DNA of 64,000 nucleotides from UBA6627 sp965248675 (GCA_965248675.1 CBDFJZ010000008.1:1488001-1552000), one strand, 5' to 3'. Counted from the stretch's first letter, positions 52,094-60,277 are shown. Program-made: numbers and translations. The notes: generated by a model from the letters alone, not told the origin.

Positions 52094-53181
52094 GTGGAGC
52101 GCAAGCCTGTGGTGTCTGAATCTGAGCTTCTACTGCTCGACGCCGCGCTATCTGCGCACAGGTTGCAGCGGGTGGGGGAGCCCGAGCGGATCAGCGTCGG
52201 GACGCTCAACCGCAACTACCGCGTTCCAACCGACGACGGAGTGCTCTTCGCTCGATGTCATCGCCCCGACCTCGAGGTCGACCGCATCCGACGGGAGCAC
52301 GAGCTCGTGCGCTGGGTGGTCGATCACGATGTCCCGGCGACTCTGCCAGGTCACTTGCGAACGGCGAGACGGTGATCGAGGTAGGCGACAGTCGGTGGTC
52401 ACTCTTTCCGTGGGTAGCGGGTCGCGTGCCCATTCGCGGTTCGATGACGCCTCGAGAGGCCGAGTCCATCGGCGCGGCGCATGGACTGACCCAACGGGCG
52501 CTGCTCGAGCATCCGGAATCGGCGGGGATCACCCTCCAGGGCTTGAGCGATCAACTCGCCTGGGATACTGGTCGCTCCTTGGAAATGATCAAGCGAATCG
52601 AGCGTCAGGCGGCCCGCGCCCCCGAGCATCGAGCGGTGGTCGAGGTGCTCTCGTTTCAGCGTCAGCTACTGGAGAGCGGCGCGGCACGGTCCTTTTCCGA
52701 GTTGAGCGATCTTCCGTGCCAGCTGCTACACGGCGACTTTCACGATCAGCAGGTGCTGCTCGACGATGACGCCTCCGTGGTGGCGGTGGTCGACTGGGAG
52801 CTCATCCGACCGGCCGCCCGCGTGTGGGAGCTGATCCGTTCGCTGAGCTTCTCTCACGTATTGGAAACCGATCTCCTGGAGCACTACGTCAGCGGCTTTC
52901 GGAGACACGTCGCGCTGACCGAGGACGAATGTCGCGGTGGGATCGAACTGTGGTGGCAGACGCGGCTGCACGGCACCTGGGTCTACGAGGCCTACTTCCT
53001 CGAGCAGAATGACCGGACCGGCCCGCTCTTCGAAGAGACGGTCGCCATCTCCGGCGCTTCGCGGATGAACGATGGCGAACCGAGATCGCGGATCGGCTCG
53101 CCGCCGCAAGCAAGCCGGCCACAACGTAGGTCGGCGCTCCAGCTCTGGATGGCAGCGGGTGGGCGAGCTCGCGCTAGATGA
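52094..53181 (+). pseudogene. Aminoglycoside-phosphotransferase-fold kinase, single-base frameshift
   Basis: GTG 52094 frame reads SVGTLNRNYRVPTDDGVLFA and VVDHDVPATLP, then stops at 52375. The next frame takes over within about 52338-52355 with RSLANGETVIEVGDSRWSLF and continues to LLHGDFHDQQVLLDDDASVV and VVDWELIRPAARVWELIRSL. HGDFH and DWE are the catalytic and metal motifs of the APH/choline-kinase fold, but the usual Asn of the Brenner loop (HGDxxxxN) is Gln here. One base gained or lost explains the break. Substrate unknown (sugar, choline-type or homoserine-like). Confidence 0.8.
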
Positions 53182-53713
53182 TGTTGCGCGGCTCGTTCGT
53201 CGCGCCGCCCCCACGCCGAGCGTCTGAGGGGCTCTCAGCCGAACCGTCTTCGGCCCCGTCGGCGCGGTGGCCCTTCTCCACGCGCCGCCCCTGCTTCTCC
53301 TCGAGGCGCATCAGCGCGCGGCCCTTGTCCGGGTGCGGATCCGCACGCATCCCGTAGGCCTCGCGGCCTTCGTGGTCCTCTGGCAGGTGTTCGGTGACGG
53401 GAAGACCTTCCTCGTCGCAGAACAGCAGTCAGTGGCAGTATTTCCAGCGCTGCATCTCCTCGCAGGGGCAGATCCAGATCTTCTTTTCGATCTCCTCCTG
53501 CTTGTCCTCGAAGAACATGCACGGGCAGAGCGGCTTGCCAACCTCGTCGATGTTCTTGGCGAGGCCGATCACCAGGAAGTCGGTGATCTCTCGCTGCGGG
53601 TGGAGGTAGCTGCCGCTCTTGTTCGCGAAGTTCTCCACGAACTTCGTCATCTTCGCGATGTTCTCCGGCGAGGCCTGCGCGAGATCCTCCTCGGACGGGC
53701 GGTCGATGGTCAT
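53174..53713 (-). CDS. Ferredoxin-thioredoxin reductase catalytic chain, selenocysteine-containing (in-frame TGA read as Sec)
   Basis: FTR passes ferredoxin electrons through a [4Fe-4S] cluster to a disulfide that reduces thioredoxin. The family pattern CPC-x16-CPC-x8-CHC is matched exactly: C63-P-C65, C82-P-C84, C93-H94, then TGA at codon 95 (53429-53431) where the last active-site Cys belongs. The frame continues LLFCDEEGLPVTEHLPEDHE and ends at TAG 53174-53176 (179 residues with Sec). A bacterial SECIS-like hairpin follows the TGA and a tRNA-Sec gene lies 117 bp upstream, divergent. In known FTR this Cys is the cluster-proximal half of the redox disulfide. ATG 53713 follows GGGAG by 5 bp. 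The 84-residue charged tail is longer than in plastid FTR. The alternative is a Cys-to-stop mutation, made unlikely by the SECIS and tRNA. Confidence 0.88.
53396..53416 (-). promoter_or_regulatory. Bacterial SECIS hairpin for the FTR UGA
   Basis: On the mRNA, starting 13 nt after the UGA: GACG, bulged A, GGAA, loop GGUC, UUCC, CGUC. This gives two 4-bp helices with a single bulge on the 5' side and a GGUC apical loop. The E. coli fdhF SECIS, from memory, has the same GGUC loop and a bulge at the same side; the loop G lies 25 nt from the U of UGA here against 22 there. These are the features SelB reads. Confidence 0.85.
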
Positions 53714-53829
53714 GAGCACTCCCAATCGACCCGGCAGCGAGGCCGGGCGTTCATCCTATCGGACCCTTCGCCCCTCGGGATGCGCGAGTGGCCTCGGACG
53801 CGCGCGCAGGGCGTCGGTAGAATCGCGCG

Positions 53830-53926
53830 GGGAGTGGATCGTGACCGGTGTTGCGCGCGGTCTTCAAAACCGTTGTGGGGCTACGTCGTAGTCCTGGGTG
53901 GGTTCGACCCCCACGCACTCCCGCCA
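53830..53926 (+). tRNA. selC: tRNA-Sec (anticodon TCA)
   Basis: 97 nt with encoded CCA (53924-53926) and G discriminator. Acceptor GGGAGTGG against GCACTCCC (7 pairs plus a terminal G-G), six-pair D stem CGTGAC/GTTGCG with a CGGT loop, anticodon arm GCGGT-CTTCAAA-ACCGT with TCA at 53864-53866, a long variable arm GGGCTAC-GTC-GTAGTCC, and T arm GTGGG-TTCGACC-CCCAC. The long acceptor/T stack, six-pair D stem, big variable arm and UCA anticodon identify tRNA-Sec. TAGAAT at 53818-53823 puts transcription start at or next to the mature 5' end. Confidence 0.95.
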
Positions 53927-54055
53927 CGAAGACGCCCGGTGAGGCGATTCCGCGCGTCGGATGTGCGTCCGAGCCACCGCTGCCTGCGACACAGACATCG
54001 CGAGTAGATCATCCCTGCGCGGCGACTCCACTTCCGAGCCTCGAAGGAGGAACAG

Positions 54056-54180
54056 GTGAGCGAGACAGAGCGACTCTTCGAGGGCGTGCGGATCGTCGAG
54101 TTCGGGCAATACGTCGCCGTCCGTACGCGGCAGAGCTATTCGCTCACGGCGGAGCGGACGTCGCGGTCCTCGGCGAGTAG
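54056..54180 (+). pseudogene. CaiB/BaiF CoA-transferase 5' fragment
   Basis: GTG 54056 after GAAGGAGGAACAG reads MSETERLFEGVRIVEFGQYV, the start of a class III CoA transferase. At about 54118 one base is missing: the next frame continues PYAAELFAHGGADVAVLGE and stops at 54180. Restoring one base gives QYVAVPYAAELFAHGGADV. The remaining 350 or so residues are absent, so only a stub survives beside the tRNA-Sec gene. It retains a good ribosome site. Confidence 0.8.
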
Positions 54181-54208
54181 CGCGCGTCCCTCGAGCCGCG
54201 GGCGTGAT

Positions 54209-55147
54209 CTAGAACGTAATCACACAACGACCACGGGTGCCGCCAGCCTCGAGGCGGGCATGCGCCTCGGCCGCCTGCTCTGGCGTGTAGGTCGCCGCGA
54301 CGCGCAGGGTGACGAGGCCGTCCTCCGTCTGTTGCCGCAGGCGATCGAGGAGATCCACCCGACGGTCGTAGTCGCGCACCATCGTTCGGTGGAACGCGAT
54401 CCCGCGCTCGCCGGTACCGCCCCAGCCACGCACCGAGGCGAACCCGCCGCCGTCGGCGACCGCTCCCACCGCGAACTCGTTCTGGACCGCGCCGTCAGCG
54501 AGGCCGTCCACGCCGTCGGGAGCGACCTTCCGGATCTGCTCGGCGATGTCGTCTCCCCGAGGTACGACGACGTCGGCGCCCAGATCTCGAACCAGCTGTT
54601 CGTCGACGCTGGACGCGTCCGCGATGACACGCAGGCCGTCGGCCTTTGCGAGCTGCACGACGTAGCCGCCGTAGCATCCCGCGGCGCCCGTGACGGCCAG
54701 CGTCTGCCCTGGCTGCAGCCCAAGCTGGTCGAGCGACTGGCGCGCTGTGAGCCCGTTCATCGGCAGCGTGGACGCCTCGACGTGCGTGGACCCCGCAGGT
54801 GCTCTCGCCACCGCGTCGGCCTGCAACACGATGCTCTCTCGGTAGGCGCCGTGGCTCCCGCTTGGGAGCACCATCGCCATCACCGCGTCGCCGACGGCGA
54901 GATCGGTCTCGGCGCCGTCCCCGATCTCGTCGATCACCCCCGCCGCGTCCATCCCCGGGACGTAGGGAGGCGGCCCCTTTCGCAGTGCCTCCGCCCGTGA
55001 GCCGTCGCGCACACCGGTGTCCGTCGGGTTGACCGCGACGCCGCGCACGCGCAGCCGTACCTCGCCCGGCCCGGCGTGGACCTCAGGGACGTCGACGACC
55101 TGCAGTACCTCCGGCGCTCCGAACTCGATCACTCCGACTGCTCGCAT
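54209..55147 (-). CDS. Medium-chain dehydrogenase/reductase, quinone-oxidoreductase-like
   Basis: 312 aa zinc-independent MDR. N-terminal GroES-like part: MRAVGVIEFGAPEVLQVVDV, VRGVAVNPTDTGVRDG, VPGMDAAGVIDEIGDGAETD. NADPH fold: LAVTGAAGCYGGYVVQLAKA, VIADASSVDEQLVRDLGADV. No structural zinc cysteines. Probably reduces quinones or enones; substrate not readable. Its stop faces the CoA-transferase stub. Confidence 0.9.
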   Translation of the reverse strand: MRAVGVIEFGAPEVLQVVDVPEVHAGPGEVRLRVRGVAVNPTDTGVRDGSRAEALRKGPPPYVPGMDAAGVIDEIGDGAETDLAVGDAVMAMVLPSGSHGAYRESIVLQADAVARAPAGSTHVEASTLPMNGLTARQSLDQLGLQPGQTLAVTGAAGCYGGYVVQLAKADGLRVIADASSVDEQLVRDLGADVVVPRGDDIAEQIRKVAPDGVDGLADGAVQNEFAVGAVADGGGFASVRGWGGTGERGIAFHRTMVRDYDRRVDLLDRLRQQTEDGLVTLRVAATYTPEQAAEAHARLEAGGTRGRCVITF

Positions 55148-55192
55148 CGCTCCCCGCCTTCCTCGTGGTCCCGATCGCGCCTGCCGTCGTCG

Positions 55193-56431
55193 CTACGAAA
55201 CAACGCCCGCGCCCCGCAACTGCTCGAGGCGCTCGGCGCTGAATCCGAGGTCCGACTCGAGAATCTCGTCGGAGTGTTCGCCCATCAGCGGCGCGCGCTG
55301 GATCGGCACGCGACTGCCGGACATCCGTGGTCCCCAGCCGAGCAGCCTGATCTCGCCGTGCTCGGGATGATCGAGCGTGTGCACGAACCCGCGCTCATTG
55401 AGGTGTTCGTCGCGGAACAGATCGCGCGTGTCGAAGTTCTTGCCGACGGGGACGCCGGCTTCACCGAGGATCCGCATCACCTCGTGCTTCGTGTGTCGCT
55501 GCGTCCACTCCGCCACGATCTCGTAGAGCGCATCGGCGTTGGTGATCCGCGCCTCGATCGTGTCGAAGCGCGGGTCCGAGGCGAGCTCCGGCTGCCCGAT
55601 CGCCTGCGCCAGCGCCACCCACATGTGCGGCCGGGAGCACATCACGAACGCGTAGTCGTTCGGGCCGCGCGGCCCGAACGACTCCTGGGGCTCGGCGGGC
55701 CCGCACGGGTAGAGGTTGGTGGTCGCCGTACCGCCGTTGCCGTTGCGCTGTGCCACGGCGTTGCCCCAGTCAGCGCCAATCGCCACCTGCGTGCGCATGT
55801 AGTAGGTCATCGCCTCCTGCATCGAGATCTCGATGTGTTGGCCCTCGCCGGTGACCAACTTCTGGACGTAGGCGGCGGTGATCGCGAGCGCGAGCTGCAC
55901 CCCCGTGCCGGCATCGCCGACCGTCGGGCCGGGGCGCATCGGTGGTCCGTCCGCATCGCCGGTGACCGAGAATGCGCCCGCCGTCGCCTGGGCGACCATG
56001 TCGAAGCACTTGTAGTCGGAGTACGGCCCCGAGGTGCCGAACCCCTTCAGTTGCGCGTAGATGATGCTGGGATTCGCCTGCTTCATCGCGTCGTAGCCGA
56101 TCTCCAGCCTCTCGACGACGCCCGGCCCGTAGTTCTCCACGAAGACGTCGTAGTGCGGCGCCATGTCGAGGATGATCTGTCGCCCCTCGGGCTGCTTGAG
56201 GTCGAGCACGATGCTCCGCTTGTTGCTGTTCCAGTTGATGAAGTACGGCGCGTTGCCCTCACCGCGGGCTCCACCGCGCCCTGGATCCCCAAACCCCGGC
56301 GGTTCCACCTTCACCACGTCCGCGCCGAGCCAGGCGAGCGCCTGCGTGCACGACGTCCCCGCCTCGTACTGCGTCATGTCGAGGACGCGCAGACCCTGGA
56401 GGGCTGTGTCCTGAGTCGGTTGGCTGGTCAT
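55193..56431 (-). CDS. CaiB/BaiF family (class III) CoA transferase
   Basis: 412 aa from ATG 56431 (the open frame extends 27 codons upstream without homology). ALQGLRVLDMTQYEAGTSCT, LGADVVKVEPPGFGDPGRGG, NSNKRSIVLDLKQPEGRQII, the presumed nucleophilic Asp region YSDYKCFDMVAQATAGAFSV, GPTVGDAGTGVQLALAITAA, and a C-terminal FVHTLDHPEHGEIRLLGWGP. Transfers CoA between carboxylic acids by an Asp-anhydride mechanism. Neighbouring crotonases and acyl-CoA dehydrogenase suggest catabolism of an organic acid, carnitine-like or aromatic compound. Confidence 0.92.
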   Translation of the reverse strand: MTSQPTQDTALQGLRVLDMTQYEAGTSCTQALAWLGADVVKVEPPGFGDPGRGGARGEGNAPYFINWNSNKRSIVLDLKQPEGRQIILDMAPHYDVFVENYGPGVVERLEIGYDAMKQANPSIIYAQLKGFGTSGPYSDYKCFDMVAQATAGAFSVTGDADGPPMRPGPTVGDAGTGVQLALAITAAYVQKLVTGEGQHIEISMQEAMTYYMRTQVAIGADWGNAVAQRNGNGGTATTNLYPCGPAEPQESFGPRGPNDYAFVMCSRPHMWVALAQAIGQPELASDPRFDTIEARITNADALYEIVAEWTQRHTKHEVMRILGEAGVPVGKNFDTRDLFRDEHLNERGFVHTLDHPEHGEIRLLGWGPRMSGSRVPIQRAPLMGEHSDEILESDLGFSAERLEQLRGAGVVS

Positions 56432-56682
56432 CGCGCGTCTCCTCGGAGCGTCATCGGTTGTCGAGGCGGCGTCGGTGTTCGAGGGGGGGTCAGCGGAGCC
56501 GCTGCGGCTCACCTGTCCGCGGTCGAGAAGATCGAGCGCTCGCCCAGCGGGAGCCTAGCAGCACTCGGCCATGAGCCCCCGAGGTTCGATCCCTGCGCAG
56601 CCCGGCCACCAGCCTCGAGCGGTGAAGCGTCTAACCGCGGCGATCGCTCGCGGGCGCTGCCAGGCGGCCGCCGCGATGCGAG

Positions 56683-57948
56683 CTAATCGTCCCCGTGGGC
56701 TTCCTTCACCTGCGCAAAAGCGATATCGGTCACCGCCAGCGTGCGCTCGATGTCTTCGTCGCTGTGCGCCGTCGAGATGAACCAGTTGTGGGTCGGGTGC
56801 AGGTAGACGCCACGCTTCGCTGCTTCGCCTGTGAACATCATCGCCCGCGGGATCTCCATGTTGGCGGGATCGTCGCCCACGAAACGCAGCGCCGGGACCT
56901 GGACCGGGCCGGCCTGCTGAATCGCGATCCCGTGCGCCTGGGCCTGCGCATCCAACCCCTCGCGCAGCAGCGTGCCGGCGCGCCTGATCTGCGCCGTGCC
57001 ATCCGTCTCCTGCAGCGTCGTGATCGTCGCGATCGAGGCGGCCATCGCCACCCCGGAGAACCAGTACGAGCCGGTCGCGAAGAACTGTCCGGCCGCCTCC
57101 TCGAGCTCCCGCTTCGCGACGACCGCTGAGAGCGGGTAACCGTTGGCGATCGCCTTGCAATAGGCGGAGATGTCGGGCTCGATGCCATACGACGCCCAGC
57201 TACCGCCGAGGTCGAGGCGGAAGCCGGCGCGCACGTCGTCCAGCACGAGCACCGCACCGGTCGCGTCGCAGAGGTCGCGCACGCCTTGCACGAACTCCTG
57301 GTCGGGCGCCGTCCAGGTCCCCGTTGCGTCGTATTCCACCGCGGATACGACCACCGCCGCGAGGTCGTCGCCGGCCTCGTCCGCCGCGGCACGCACGCTC
57401 TGCAGATCGTTGTAGGTATAGGTGAGCTGGAAGTTGGCGTCGGAGGGCGTCATGCCGGCAGCGCCGCTCATCCAGGTCGATCCCCAACCGTGGTAGGCGC
57501 GCTCGCCTCGAAGCGTGGTGCTCTTGCCCGTCTTGGTGCGGGCGACCTGCAGCGCGAAACGCGTCGCGTCCGAGCCGTTCTTCGCGAACCATGCCCAGTC
57601 GCCATGGTCGATCAAGCCGGTCATCAACTCGGCTAGCTCGATGATTCGCTCCGTCGGTGCGTTGAAGCAGTCGCCCTCGGCCGATTGCGCGGCTACGGCC
57701 CGCTCCACGCTCGGATGACGGTGCCCGAGGACGATCGGGCCGTAGGAGCACATGTAGTCGATGTACTCGTTGCCGTCGGCGTCCCAGATGTGGCTGCCCT
57801 CGCCACGCGCGAAAAACTGCGGGAAGCCCTCGGGCAGCCTCGTCGCGGACTGGTGACCGTACATGCCGGCCGGCAGCACCGCCGCCGCGCGCTCCCGCAA
57901 TGCCGCGTCCCGGTCGTAGCTGTTCAGCCGTTCATCCGTCGCGGTCAT
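56683..57948 (-). CDS. Class III PLP aminotransferase (glutamate-1-semialdehyde aminomutase-like)
   Basis: 421 aa. FFARGEGSHIWDADGNEYID, YMCSYGPIVLGHRHPSVERA, WAWFAKNGSDATRFALQVAR, RAYHGWGSTWMSGAAGMTPS, LVLDDVRAGFRLDLGGSWAS, PLP lysine in ISAYCKAIANGYPLSAVVAK. It resembles GSA-aminomutase-like aminotransferases of catabolic loci rather than hemL. Substrate unknown. About 250 bp separate it from the CoA transferase, with nothing recognisable there. Confidence 0.88.
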   Translation of the reverse strand: MTATDERLNSYDRDAALRERAAAVLPAGMYGHQSATRLPEGFPQFFARGEGSHIWDADGNEYIDYMCSYGPIVLGHRHPSVERAVAAQSAEGDCFNAPTERIIELAELMTGLIDHGDWAWFAKNGSDATRFALQVARTKTGKSTTLRGERAYHGWGSTWMSGAAGMTPSDANFQLTYTYNDLQSVRAAADEAGDDLAAVVVSAVEYDATGTWTAPDQEFVQGVRDLCDATGAVLVLDDVRAGFRLDLGGSWASYGIEPDISAYCKAIANGYPLSAVVAKRELEEAAGQFFATGSYWFSGVAMAASIATITTLQETDGTAQIRRAGTLLREGLDAQAQAHGIAIQQAGPVQVPALRFVGDDPANMEIPRAMMFTGEAAKRGVYLHPTHNWFISTAHSDEDIERTLAVTDIAFAQVKEAHGDD

Positions 57949-58219
57949 CGGGTGCCACGCCTTCCATTACGTCCCTGATCGCTGATTCGCTGATCCCCAG
58001 CGACGAGGGGTCTAGGGCAGCCGTGCACATCGGCGCGAAGAGGCGGGCCAGGCGCTGCAGCTCCGGCTCGTTGACCTCGGGGTCACCTCGCTCTGTGATC
58101 GACTCGACCCGCGCCCCGTCCGGGGGATGGCAGCCCGCGAGTCGGCTCAGGCCGCCGTGTCGCGGTGGCGAGCTGGGTGCACTCAGCGGAGTACGATCGT
58201 GCTGGTCCATAGTTGACAT
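57932..58219 (-). CDS. Small uncharacterised reading frame upstream of the aminotransferase
   Basis: 95 codons; the C-terminal half (ELQRLARLFAPMCTAALDPS, SLGISESAIRDVMEGVAPDD) looks protein-like, the N-terminal part less so. It overlaps the aminotransferase start by 17 bp in another frame. Not recognised; could be chance. Confidence 0.3.
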   Translation of the reverse strand: MSTMDQHDRTPLSAPSSPPRHGGLSRLAGCHPPDGARVESITERGDPEVNEPELQRLARLFAPMCTAALDPSSLGISESAIRDVMEGVAPDDRDG

Positions 58220-58249
58220 TCTGTCACCATCCGCGCAGAGACAGGCGTC

Positions 58250-58510
58250 GGCATCCGCAACGCCGCGATCGCGATGACGCTCGTCTGGTGGCCCGGCTGC
58301 GCGCGGCTGCTCCGGGGCCAGTTCCTCGCCGTGAAGACCTGCGATCACGTCGTCGCCGCCGAGTCGTTGGGCGCCAGCCGTCTGCGTCTCATGGCCAGAC
58401 ACATCCTGCCGATCGCCTTCACGCCGCTGCTGGTCGTTTCGACCATCGACCTCGGCGGCGTCGTGCTGCTGGCCGCCTCACTGAGCTTCATTGGCCTGGG
58501 CGCCGTCCAC
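58250..58510 (+). pseudogene. DppC-type ABC transporter permease fragment
   Basis: A stretch of about 87 codons matching the C-terminal half of peptide/nickel ABC permeases: GIRNAAIAMTLVWWPGCARL, LRGQFLAVKTCDHVVAAESL, GASRLRLMARHILPIAFTPL, LVVSTIDLGGVVLLAASLSF, IGLGA. This includes the EAA-like loop (AAESLGASRLRLMARHILP). No N-terminal membrane domain, no ATPase or binding protein nearby, and after IGLGA homology ends. A relic of a lost transporter operon. Confidence 0.8.
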
Positions 58511-58767
58511 CGTTCCCCGAGCGGGCGCGACGGGACCTTCTCGCTCGGCGCGACGCGCGCGGCCATCTACCCTCCCGCGCGGCGAATCGCTGACCGGCAG
58601 CCGAGCCGATGCACGCCAGTCCGGACGGCAGATCGATTCAGCAGACGTGGGCTCCGGCCCTGACGCAGTTCGGTCCTCGCGTTCGCCTACCGTCGAGGTA
58701 GTCTGGCCGCCTCGGCCGTGTGAGCGCCGCCCGAGGCACGCGTCGAACGTCAGACCTGGAGGCAGCG
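58511..58767. other. Interval between permease relic and crotonase gene
   Basis: No recognisable gene. The frame continuing from the permease relic stays open to 58663 without homology. GGAGG at 58756-58760 is the ribosome site of the next gene. Confidence 0.4.
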
Positions 58768-59562
58768 ATGGCATACGTCCTGTACGAGAAGCGCGGTCAC
58801 ATCGGCGTCATCACGCTGAACCGTCCTGAGCGCATGAACGCCCTCGGGCGCGAGTTGAGCGCCGATCTGCGCGAGGCGGAGGCGGAGTTCATCAACGACG
58901 ACGACGCCTGGATCGGCATCTACACCGGCGCCGGCGACCGCGCCTTCTGCGCCGGACGCGACCTCAAGGAAGCGGCCGAACAGGACGCCTCGGGCGAGGG
59001 GGCGGCTGCCGCGTCGACGACTAGCGCCAGCCCGCCGATCAGCCGCTTCGAGCGGATCGCGCCCGATCACGGCAAGCCCACGATCGCCGCCATCAACGGC
59101 GCCGCGTACGGCGGCGGGCTCGAGAAGGCGCTCACCTGTGACATCCGCATCGCCGCCGAGGGGGCGCGGATGGCGCTCGCCGAGGTGAAGGTCGGGCTCT
59201 GCCCGCCCGGCGGTTCGTTCAACCTTCCGCGCCTGGTCGGCCTCTCGAACGCGATGTGGCTGCTGCTCAGCGGCGAGCCCGTGGACGCCGACGAGGCGCT
59301 GCGGATGGGCCTCGTCACCCGCGTAGTGCCTCAGGCCGAGCTCATGCCAACGGCGCTGGCGATGGCCGAGACGATCGCCGCGAACGCGCCACTCGCCGTC
59401 CGGGCGACGCGAAAGCTGGCGCACCTCGGCCTCGAGATGCCGATGGACTACGCACGGCGCATGGGCGCGTCGCTGATCGAGTCGGTCTGGACGTCCGAGG
59501 ACTCGGTCGAGGGCGCGCGGGCGTTCGCCGAGAAGCGCGCGCCGGAGTGGCGGATGCGCTGA
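58768..59562 (+). CDS. Enoyl-CoA hydratase/isomerase (crotonase family)
   Basis: 264 aa; ATG 58768 follows CTGGAGGCAGC. VITLNRPERMNALGRELSAD, GDRAFCAGRDLKEAAEQDAS, oxyanion-hole segment AINGAAYGGGLEKALTCDIR, LAEVKVGLCPPGGSFNLPRL with a catalytic-region Glu, GLVTRVVPQAELMPTALAMA. Ordinary length. Probably hydrates an enoyl-CoA in the same catabolic scheme as the CoA transferase and acyl-CoA dehydrogenase. Confidence 0.92.
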   Translation: MAYVLYEKRGHIGVITLNRPERMNALGRELSADLREAEAEFINDDDAWIGIYTGAGDRAFCAGRDLKEAAEQDASGEGAAAASTTSASPPISRFERIAPDHGKPTIAAINGAAYGGGLEKALTCDIRIAAEGARMALAEVKVGLCPPGGSFNLPRLVGLSNAMWLLLSGEPVDADEALRMGLVTRVVPQAELMPTALAMAETIAANAPLAVRATRKLAHLGLEMPMDYARRMGASLIESVWTSEDSVEGARAFAEKRAPEWRMR

Positions 59563-59670
59563 TCGACAGCCCCGTCGATCCCGAGGCCGCCGCTCTGCCC
59601 GAGGTGAGAGCGCGGACAGGACGGCGCGGCAATCCCGGGATCACCGAGGCGCCTTCGGGTCAGTTCTTGG

Positions 59671-60122
59671 ATGGGCGAAATGACAACTCGATCGCTGCCC
59701 GATGTGCTCGTGTCCATTCCCGAGGGCGTCCTCGATCTGAGCTGGGGACACCCATCGCCCCGGCTGCACGCCGTCGGAGCGATTCGGGACGCCGCGGCCC
59801 ACGTCCTGGAGCTGAACGGCGTGGTTGCCCTGCAATACGGCGCGGAGCAGGGGTTCGGCAAGCTATTGGAGTCCCTCGCCGCGTTTCTGTCAGCGCAAGA
59901 CGCCTACGCGATGCAGGTGGAGCCGGAGTCCCTGTTCATGACCGCGGGCGCCTCGCAGGCGCTCGACCTCGCGTGCACGGCGCTCGCGCAGCCCGGCGAC
60001 ACGATCTTTATCGAGGAGCCCACCTATTACCTCGTCTCGCCCTTTACGAGGTCGATCAACTCGAGGAGGCCATTGAGCACCTCTCCCGCGCGGTGGCGGC
60101 GTATCCGGGATTAGCTCCGTAG
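59671..60122 (+). pseudogene. Class I/II aminotransferase with internal deletion
   Basis: The N-terminal part LSWGHPSPRLHAVGAIRDAA, VVALQYGAEQGFGKLLESLA, LFMTAGASQALDLACTALAQ, PGDTIFIEEPTYYLV is typical of MocR/2-aminoadipate-type aminotransferases. At about 60035 it jumps, in a different frame, to a family-like C-terminus RLALYEVDQLEEAIEHLSRA and VAAYPGLAP ending at TAG 60120-60122. Some 240 residues, including the PLP lysine, are missing. The product as read stops at 60114 out of frame and must be inactive. Confidence 0.82.
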
Positions 60123-60277
60123 GCGCTTCGATTGGTGCGCAGCCCGGGTGCCGCCGAACGTGACCGTCGGGCACGAACCGCCGCGCTCTGGGGCAACCCC
60201 TGATCAGCTCGCAATGTGTTCGTGCGACAACGCGCTGCCCGCTGCGGCTATGCTCGCCCCACATCGAGGAGCCGACC

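Noticed and set aside
52373..52375. TGA in the phosphotransferase as Sec
   Set aside because: Homology continues in a different frame before this stop, so it is a frameshift.
53848..54180. 110-codon plus-strand frame covering tRNA-Sec
   Set aside because: Its first half is the tRNA gene; only the last 20 codons (PYAAELFAHGGADVAVLGE) have homology, as part of the CoA-transferase stub.
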